Shown: positions 56,938 to 64,000 of the stretch, in pieces
Layout of the letters: each line of letters opens with the position of its first letter
Numbering within the stretch: position 1 is the first letter of the stretch
Assembly: GCA_020205615.1 (NCBI GenBank)
Contig: CM035152.1
Coordinates: 118,456,043 to 118,520,042, forward strand
Length of the DNA: 64,000 nt
Source of the DNA: Panax quinquefolius
Taxonomy: Eukaryota > Streptophyta > Magnoliopsida > Apiales > Araliaceae
Reading direction: 5' to 3'
Notes under the pieces: model-generated
Database searches by the model: none
What the model was told of the DNA's origin: nothing
Seen by the model: the letters and a program-made list of their open reading frames with translations, nothing else
Position numbers and translations under genes: made by a program

Positions 56938-57781
56938 TTTCCATCCAACTTAACCGTGCGTGTATGTCAGACGCCAGAAGTGCGTGAGAAGGGACTATAA
57001 CAGTCAAAAAAAGACTGGTAAATGTCTGAAATACCCCCTTCTTCCTCAAACCACAATCCCAAATTCTTTCCTTAAACCATAATTTTTCTCATCCTTTAAG
57101 GGGTTTTTAATCCACAACTCTTATATGTCCGAAATATCCCCTGCTCCGATCATCATCTGTAGCTGAATCTGCAGCAATTTCTAGTGGTCCACCCCATGGA
57201 TCTCTCCCATACATACTCATTTTTTAAGCACCAAAGTTGTAGCTTTTACCACCCGAATCAAACCCCCAAGCACGACCGCAAATTTGGGAAAAAATTGATT
57301 CAATTCAGTTCTTGTACAGATCTAAGAAGACCCACAAAAGCTTGTAGCTTTACTACCCAAAGATCAAAACCCACCAAGGATGTAATGCAAATGTAAAAAG
57401 CTGATTGATTAATTCAGGTTTTTGTGCAGATCTAAGAAGACCCAAAAATGTCGATCTGAACCAGCTTTAGCTTTTAGTGTTTTGCTCAAAGATTTGTGAC
57501 TGAACTTAGGGGAGAGAGTGGGGTGGACTGAAAAATGGTGGAAAGAAGGGGCCAATATTAATATTGGTGGTGAACAGACTGGCTTTGATTATGCGGTTTA
57601 CTTGGTAAGTATTTTAATTTTGTTTTTGTGATTTGTTTGTCTTCATGAACAATTTTCAATTTGGTTGATGACACTGACCAGTCTACCAAATGGACAGAGA
57701 CAGTCTACCAATTTTCAATTTTCAATTTTGTTTTAGTGGGGTGGACTGATTTTGTTTTGGTTGATGACACTGACCAGTCTA

Positions 57782-57832
57782 CCAAATGAGGTTACTATTC
57801 TTGGGGTTCTAAATGGATGCTGGCGACTTGGA
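57782..57832 (+). pseudogene. PPR-motif fragment captured by the Pack-MULE
   Basis: The frame reads PNEVTILGVLNGCWRLG, matching the helix pattern of a plant pentatricopeptide repeat (P-N-E-V-T-hydrophobic-GVL-x-x-C-x-R-LG). It is in a different frame from, and directly abuts, the DYW fragment at about 57,832. In intact PPR-DYW proteins such a motif lies well upstream of the HSE/DYW region, so two separate parts of the parent gene have been joined. The short length keeps this call moderate. Confidence 0.55.
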
Positions 57833-58062
57833 AAGAGAATTCAGTGGCTTGGCATAGTGAGAAGCTAGCATTTGCCTTTGGTCTGATGAGTACTGAGCCA
57901 AGGACTTGTATTAGGATAGTGGAGAACTTGAGAACTTGTGAGGATTGTCATACAGCTCTAAAGGCCATTTCTAAAGTTTTTGACAGAGAAATTATTGTTA
58001 GAGACCGCACTCGTTTCCACACTTTCAAAGAAGGAAACTGTCTGTGCAATGATTATTGGTAG
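57817..58062 (+). pseudogene. DYW-domain C-terminus of a PPR editing factor, captured by the Pack-MULE
   Basis: From about codon 6 the frame reads KENSVAWHSEKLAFAFGLMS, then RIVENLRTCEDCHTALKAIS, REIIVRDRTRFHTFKEG and CNDYW followed by TAG. These are the conserved HxE, CxxCH and terminal DYW motifs of DYW-type PPR proteins, RNA-editing factors of plastids and mitochondria; the domain is the cytidine deaminase. Only about 77 residues of the domain and none of the PPR array beyond one motif are present, so it cannot work as an editing factor by itself. The frame has no stop, suggesting a fairly recent capture or a chance escape. Whether the MULE transcribes it is unknown; no clear promoter is visible. 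Confidence 0.88.
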
Positions 58063-58472
58063 TTATCTGTTTTCTCATACTGTAAATGCGGGAAATGCAA
58101 GTTTAACGACAAATGAGTTCATCAATTAATATCATCATCTCCAGATCATTTTCATGGACCACCTTTGCAAGTGCCACAAGCTGGGTAAAGCAGCTCTGTT
58201 TGTGAAATCTCTCATTCCAGTTAAACCATAAAAAAAAAAAAAATTTTTTTTCACTAATTCAGTTGTAATTATGTTGTTGGGCAAAGTCAAATTCCTCTAA
58301 AAATCATCATCAGCAGCAGCAGAAGCAGATTACATACATGTTAAATTGAGTAGCCCTGTCTTTTCTATATATACACGCTCTATTTCTTTGGTAGGATCAT
58401 TCGTCGTTTTCAATATATATATATGGAGGGTAAGTAAGTCTTTAGCCAACTCAAGTAACGGAGTTAAGACGG

Positions 58473-58586
58473 AAAGCATTTATTCACTTTAATTCAAAAA
58501 GTCGGGAGTTTAAATGTAGCTTTACTGACTACAGGTGGTTAAGTGAGAAAGCGCCCAAACTCCAGGTGGTTATCTGAACTTTACCC
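58473..58586. repeat. Right terminal inverted repeat of the Pack-MULE
   Basis: Reverse-complement partner of 56,824-56,937, ending at the 9-bp duplication TTAATTTTA. Confidence 0.88.
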
Positions 58587-58595
58587 TTAATTTTA

Positions 58596-59100
58596 AGGAA
58601 AAAAGTGTTGGTGCATTTGATTACAAAAATGCTTATCACGCATTAGCAGCAATGGTAGAAACTTTTAAACTATTATTCTAAAGCTAGATTGCATAAACAA
58701 CATAAAGTACAGAGAACAAGAATTATCCAATCCCATTCCTTTGGAAGCTTTTCAGTCTGATATATAGTTGTGCATCAAAGTTATCTAGATGCAGATCAGG
58801 AAAATAGACTAGTTAGAAAAGAGTATTGATGATAACTTTACTTTGGATAAATGTTTATAGTAGTGAGGAAGCTGGAATATAAAAGTCATTCATTGTTATT
58901 GGACCTTTTATTTTCAGTATGGAAACTAATACATGGAATGAATAAGATAACTCATTATTACGTTTTATTTTGGACCGTATTTTTCCAGTAGCATTATATT
59001 AGCATATAGAATTTAAGGGTGTAATTCTAATTTACAAAGAAATGGAAGACGAACTGGTCCACGAAGAGAGAGGGGAAGGGGTCAGAAGATGCTGCCATGT

Positions 59101-59140
<40 letters not shown>

Positions 59141-59282
59141 TTTTGATGGGGTAAGTAATGATAAATGATGTAAAGGGAAGAATTTCTACATACTTAAAAC
59201 CACTTCAAGTAAAGATTCTAAGGCATATTCCAACTCTTCCTACTCAGCTTTCATACTAAACAGTATTGTGCTACATCTAGAC
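58596..59282. other. Non-coding flank with (TA)n
   Basis: AT-rich, with a TA microsatellite at 59,105-59,138. No gene seen. The minus strand was checked for further ARK exons without success. Confidence 0.55.
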
Positions 59283-59456
59283 TGTTAGAAGATAGGATAT
59301 GTTTCCATAATTATAGTTAGTCATATCCCATAATTATTGTCTATACATAGCTGTAATTAGATATTACCATAAATATACCTGTGTATATAAACCAATGTAA
59401 TTAAAATGAAATTAAGAAGGAATTATAAACCTAAACTCTGAGTATTCCTTTCTACA
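59283..59456 (+). repeat. 5' LTR of copia-3
   Basis: TGTTAGAAGATAGG...CTTTCTACA, 174 bp, containing GTATATAAACC (TATA-like, about 59,383-59,393) and directly followed by TGGTATCAGAGC. Confidence 0.85.
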
Positions 59457-59468
59457 TGGTATCAGAGC
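59457..59468 (+). other. Primer-binding site for tRNA-Met (copia-3)
   Basis: TGGTATCAGAGC with no gap to the LTR; standard copia primer site. Confidence 0.93.
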
Positions 59469-59662
59469 TTGGTCATTATTTTTCAAACAAACACTGTTCA
59501 TCGACACTGTTCTTCGTCACTGTTCATTGGCTCTGTTATCAGTACTGGGATTCCCATCGCTTCTTTGACATAAATTTTGGTTCTAAAGTGTAGTACAATT
59601 AGTTGATATCCTTTGGAAAGTTTATTCTCCTTGGTATATATTGTATCTACCTATTATATTAT

Positions 59663-59856
59663 ATGGTGGAACAAAGTAGTGCTAGTAGGGGGGTTCATAA
59701 CAATAGTATGGGACAACAAGTCGTTAGAAGCCATACCCTTAATTCAGTATTGATTCTCATTCCCTTCAAACCGGATGGAACCAACTATTTGGCATGGTCT
59801 CACACGTATCGTATGTCAATTGAGGCTAATCGTATGCAACACTTCATCAATGGAAC
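59663..59856 (+). pseudogene. copia-3 gag, N-terminal part
   Basis: ATG at 59,663 gives MVEQSSASRGVHNNSMGQQV, then LIPFKPDGTNYLAWSHTYRM and EANRMQHFINGT. The pattern (x-x-L-DGTNYxxWSxxM...FINGT) is that of the plant copia gag family. The codon after NGT is interrupted by the solo LTR at 59,857. The frame resumes as TITIPKKLG at 63,678. Gag would form the particle and bind RNA. Confidence 0.85.
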
Positions 59857-62800
59857 TGTAAGGATCACAAAAGATCGAATATCCTTGTAAATAGGATTTA
59901 TAAGAAATTATTTAATAAAATGAGATTTTTTTGATAATTTGTGTTTTATGTGACTTGTGGTCATTATATGATGATGTTACGAATTATGTGCGCGTATAAT
60001 AGTGTTTAGAGGGTAAAAGTGGAAAATAAAATTTTCCACTAAAAGACGAAAATAAAAACACTATTCATAAAACGCAAAAAATGCTAATAAATGTTCTTTT
60101 TCGAGAATTTTGAATTTCATTATAGCATTTAATTGAGAAGGAGATGAAATCTTTGATAAAAGTTTTTTCGGAAAAAGGCCGTAAAAACACTATTCACGCT
60201 AAAAACACAAACTCGTTTTTTTGAATTTTTGAAATACGACGTAACATTTCTTAGGAAAAGGGAGATCGGTGGCGAAATCGGATTTTCGAAAATCAAAAGT
60301 CGATTTCTCAGGTAACTGAGCGGATTATGAAAAGTAACTGAAAGAGTTAGAAAACTTAGCTGAATATGAAAAAGACTAACTAGAATTAGTTTGACTAACT
60401 AAGCCTAAGGATTATAAGGCTTGGCTAAGAATTTTGGAAAGTAGCTAGGGTTAAGCCCAAAGAATGAGCCTAGGGTTAAGCCTAGGATTTGAGAAGGCTT
60501 AGCTAGGGTTAGTCAAGGGTTATGATGGCTTAGCTAGGGTTGGAGCCAATGCTCAAGCTTAGGTTTAAAACCTAATTTCTTGGAGCCAAGGAAAGGTGAG
60601 GGACGTGTCTTGGGTTGGTAATTCCCACGTGGTTAAATGAATGAAGCAAGAGCAAGGTGGCAAGATGAGGGGCATAATGGTCCAAAGTGGGCGGAAATGG
60701 GGAGGATGAGAAGACCAAATGGTGAGTCATCTAGCATGACTCACCTTATCTAGACAAACCATTAATTGGTTGTCTCCCCCTTGAGATATCATAGTCATTA
60801 AGTGGCTATTAAGTGCCTTGAGTTAGTTTTAATTGTGGTTTCATTAAGCTAACTTGGGGGATGATTAATAAGCTTTAAAAGGTGAGGGGAAAGACCTTAG
60901 AAGACTTTAGTTGGGTGACCAACTTGTAAGAAGAAACTATGTTTCATATAAGCAAAACTAAGTGCTAAACATTCATTTGTTAGCTAAAACTTATTGTAAG
61001 TGTTCGAAAGTTAAGAGCAAGAGCAAGAGCAAAATAGAGAGAAAAGAAAGGGAAGAGGACTGGACATAGAGGAGAGGAAGGAGCAAGGATCAAATCTTGG
61101 ATCAAGCTTGAGAAGAAGAAGAAGGAGAAGCCATAAGAGGTAAACCTTGAACCACTATCTCTTCATCTTTTATTTTTATTTTGTTTGAAGTAGTTGTTGG
61201 TGGTTGGTAAATGGAAGGTCATGGTGGCCCTTGAAGTTATAAGGTGGATATGAAAGAGTAAATCCATGTAAAACACCTTAATGATGCATGTCAAGTGAAT
61301 CAAATAATTAAAACTTAAGCCCAAGCATGAGGATGAAAGAACAAGATAATAGTGGACTATAAATGGACTTTCATATGTGTTTGTCTATGGGTTGTTGTAT
61401 GATTTCAAAAGATGAAATCATAGATATGAATGTGGTGGAAATATTACAAGTGGAATGGAGGAAAAATACGCTATAACAAAGTTATGGTGAAATTTTCTGT
61501 AAAAGGGTGTCATGTAAGAAAACCCTAGCTTGGTATGTCGTTTGAACCAAGTTTACAGGTAGTTGATGTCTCTGGAAAATTATTTCTTTCCGGGAGATAT
61601 GTGGTTGGCTAAATATGTGAGCCGTGGGCTTAAGAATGAGTTCAATCCGACTTCGGATGAACAAGTTATGACATTTAGAAAATTCGACATTTAAAACGTC
61701 TTTCGGTGAAAATGTCTCCCGAAAGGGTTTTGAGCCTAATTCCCGACAAGTTAGAGAATTGTGAAAATTTTCTGTCTGGGGGGATTTGAAGAATTTGTTA
61801 CAACGAAGAAATAGATGCAAGAACAAACTCATTCCGTTATCGGACGAGCAAGTTATGATGTGTAAGCGTATAGAAACTGTGAAAAATTAAGAATTGATCA
61901 AAGCTTGTCACACTTTCTGTAGGGTGGGCGCGCCACGCGCCACCCATAGCCTAAAAATGGTGCGCCCCGCGCCGGACATGCAATAAGGTTTGACAGTCTG
62001 GACGTCCTTTAGTAAATTGGACAACTCTTTCATCCGAATTCCGATTGAGGTGATTCAAAATGCTCCGGAAAGCTAAGGAGTAGACCTACAACTTTCATTC
62101 TTTAAGTTTTGAGAGTTGAGATCGGGATCAAGACCTAAAATGGGGATCTTTAAGACTGTTGTGTAATTGGAGGCAAACCGTGGTGGTTTTTTTGGTCCAT
62201 TGTGGTGTCAAGCCATGTTTGACTAGTATTTATCATTGGACTTTGGAAATATAGTCTAGAGAAATGTAAACCAAGGTTTGGTAGGTATATGGGATGTGTT
62301 AATCATACACAATGGCGTATTGGTTAAGCCTGAGGGGTAGAAAAGTCGGGCGTACGACGTACGAACGTCGAAATGTCAGTCGAATGTTAACAAACTTAAA
62401 TAGTATTTCGACTCTTATGAGATGGACATTATAGAACATGAATAGAGTTAAGTAAACCATGAGGGACGTTTATACGTGGCTAATTGGTACGTTTATGTGC
62501 ACTGAATGTGTAGGACTTACAAAGGGCGATTAACGATAAAGTATAGAAGACACTTGAGGCAAGTATTCTAACTCCATTCAACTTTTGATTTTGAATGTAG
62601 TTTTTAAGAACGTAAATGTATATTCTTATGAATAATTCGTATGTATGTTATGTTTTGCACAATAATTGGATATTGTGTAAATTCCAGACTTATACACACT
62701 CTTTGTTGGTTGTACAAGTGTTCAACTATGTTATAATGCATCAAATGTTTAAAACTTTCCTATAACACATGAAATGTTCAAGTTTTCAAGTTATGATATG

Positions 62801-63672
62801 CATGAACTTTTTAAGAAGTATGTCAATGTCATTTGTATCGGCTAGACACGTGTTAAAACCTTTCAATGATCTAGTTATGATCTTTTGAATTGTTATGGAG
62901 TTTTAAGTTATGTATAACTAATTTCTACTTGGTACGGATTCAGTCTGAGAATGAACAACCCTAATATTGGGGCAAAATATTTTATGTTATCGACATGTAA
63001 TGTCGAGCCACGGAAGAACACAAATTAAGTCGTTCGCCATGTAGTATTGATAAATACAAGGTACAAAGGGTTGATCACCCAACGTACTCGTAAGTCATGA
63101 CGGTTTACATCGGAATAGTTGTTTAAACCCTTTCGAAATCAAAATGAAAGTTCGAGGTCTTATGACCGCTTAGCTAAAGTCAGTACGTCGTTTCAAAAAT
63201 ATGTTTTGAAAACAAAGGAATTAAATTCCTATCATTTGAGATCTTTTCACAACTTTTGTTCAGTTGTCGAAGGTTTAGAAGTATAAAAGTATGATTCTTG
63301 ATTTTGTTGTTTCATATGCAACTATTATACTTGTTGGGCATGTAAATGTTCATTCTTGCTTAAAATTAAATGTTTTCAGCGAAAACTGAGCATATAGAAG
63401 GTTCTGGAATTGACAAGGACGAAGGCAAGTTGAATGCTTAAGGGGATATGGATCCTATTTGTAATAGACAGGTTTGTTTTAAATAATTATTATGTTAATT
63501 ATCATGTTTCAAATATTCAAAGGTCTTAGAGCCTGAGAATGTAATAATAGTCCTGTAATAGCTAGTAATTATCTTCCTAATTAGTATGAATGTATGGATA
63601 TGTATGTTTATGTTTAGTACCGTGGAGCACCATATCCGGAGTTTAAAGGTACTCGAATTTGGGGGTGTCACA
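59857..63672 (+). mobile_element. Complete solo LTR of Tekay-like family A
   Basis: 3816 bp, TGTAAGGATCAC...GGGGGTGTCACA, flanked by perfect GGAAC (59,852-59,856; 63,673-63,677). It sits inside the gag of copia-3, whose reading frame resumes exactly across it, so both ends are certain. Homologous to the LTR segments at 2144-2988, 5785-6419 and 27,340-28,478. It includes a foldable GC-rich stretch (GGGTGGGCGCG-CCA-CGCGCCACCC, 61,922-61,945) and a splice-donor-like AGAGGTAAA at 61,136-61,144. Open frames within it are not genes. Confidence 0.95.
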
Positions 63673-63677
63673 GGAAC

Positions 63678-64000
63678 TATTACTATACCTAAAAAACTAG
63701 GTATGTCCCAAGAAAAATGGAAATCTGATAACTCCATGGTGAAAACATGAATTTTTAATTCAATGGAACCGAGTATGCAGAGTAATTACATGTTTTTAAA
63801 CACTGCCTATGAGCTTTGGGAGGCTATCTCTCAAACTCTCTGTTTCTGGTGATATGTCTAAGGCGTATGACATTCGTTAAAGAATTTGTGAGCTGGGTTA
63901 AGGGGAGAAGACTGTAGCACAATATTTTGAGGAGATTAATGCTCTTTGGCAGGAGCTTGATCATTACCGGATTTTTTCAGCCATACGAAAGATGCAGCAG
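63678..64000 (+). pseudogene. copia-3 gag, continuation
   Basis: It reads TITIPKKLGMSQEKWKSDNS, FNSMEPSMQ, MFLNTAYELWEAISQTL and, after a one-base frame change near 63,840, SGDMSKAYD and KTVAQYFEEINALWQELD. Stops at about 63,749, 63,879 and 63,899. The order matches a copia gag. It runs out at the window end. Confidence 0.82.

Larger units (their letters stand above)
56824..58586. mobile_element. Pack-MULE (Mutator-like, non-autonomous) carrying PPR-DYW gene pieces
   Basis: Terminal inverted repeats of at least 110 bp: the left end (GGTAAAGTTCAGATAACCAC...) and the reverse complement of the right end share GGTAAAGTTCAGATAACCAC, CACTTAACCACCTGTAGTCA and AAGCTACATTTAAACTCC. A perfect 9-bp duplication TTAATTTTA flanks the element (56,815-56,823; 58,587-58,595), the hallmark of Mutator transposition. 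The interior (about 1.5 kb) has no transposase. It holds a PPR-like segment fused to a DYW domain end (57,782-58,062), a 105-110-bp duplication (about 57,238-57,445) and a 96-bp duplication (57,662 and 57,757). Confidence 0.9.
59283..64000 (+). mobile_element. Short-LTR Ty1-copia element (copia-3), continues past window end
   Basis: A 174-bp LTR (59,283-59,456), a tRNA-Met primer site (59,457-59,468) and a gag frame from about 59,663, interrupted at 59,857-63,672 by a solo family-A LTR and resuming at 63,678. The right part, with pol and the 3' LTR, would lie outside the window. Confidence 0.85.

Noticed and set aside
57184..57396. 70-codon frame inside the Pack-MULE
   Set aside because: Overlaps an internal duplication and resembles untranslated sequence; no domain recognised. 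The region may be captured DNA, but I cannot call a gene.
61482..61832. 116-codon minus-strand frame
   Set aside because: Lies wholly inside the solo family-A LTR, with no recognisable domain; the homologous LTR does not keep it.

Overview
The window is plant nuclear DNA, most likely from a eudicot. Supporting signs are AT-rich sequence, spliced introns, plant-only retrotransposon lineages (Athila and Tekay/Del Ty3-gypsy, several Ty1-copia), Stowaway- and Tourist-type MITEs, a Mutator-like element carrying PPR-DYW gene pieces, and the 3' exons of a plant armadillo-repeat kinesin gene (ARK/KIN-U family). I cannot name the species. I see no rRNA, tRNA gene, CRISPR array or bacterial-type operon.

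Layout, left half (1-41.3 kb): a deep nest of LTR retrotransposons. A decayed Tekay-type element (A) runs from 454. Its 3' LTR starts at 2144 and appears to resume near 27.3 kb and finish at 28,478, split by later arrivals: a solo LTR of family B (2989-5779, minus, TSD GTTAA), a solo LTR of family C (6420-11299, minus, imperfect TSD) and a two-LTR Athila element (12769-25282, minus). Element A itself ends inside the gag of a second Athila-type element (28,479-39,366, plus). That element is split by a minus-strand copia element (29,683-36,775, perfect TSD ATGCC). At about 39.37 kb the second Athila stops abruptly against a decayed minus-strand PBS and LTR of a third Athila-like family.

Right half (41.3-64 kb): microsatellites and MITEs lead into the C-terminal exons of an ARK kinesin gene on the minus strand (45,241-48,639, five exons, about 224 codons), with a Tourist-like MITE in its last intron. 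A family-B element with two LTRs but only 868 bp of interior (49,639-56,181, TSD ATTAA) follows. Next is a Pack-MULE (56,824-58,586, perfect 9-bp TSD) holding two joined pieces of a PPR-DYW editing-factor gene. Last is a short-LTR copia element (59,283 to beyond the end), split by a complete solo LTR of family A (59,857-63,672, TSD GGAAC).

Almost every coding segment is broken. Many identifiable lesions are C-to-T or G-to-A transitions, as expected for methylated, silenced plant repeats. The window contains no complete, working gene. The ARK exons are the only part that looks maintained: open frames, good splice sites and normal ARM repeats.

Most worth a second look: the Pack-MULE with its internal PPR/DYW fusion; short-repeat arrays in LTRs whose units carry small hairpins with matching changes in both arms; a shared TCGTAGAGTGAC-like motif array at two distant loci; a long, little-broken extra ORF in an otherwise eroded Athila; and the recombination scars (solo LTRs, head-to-head junction).
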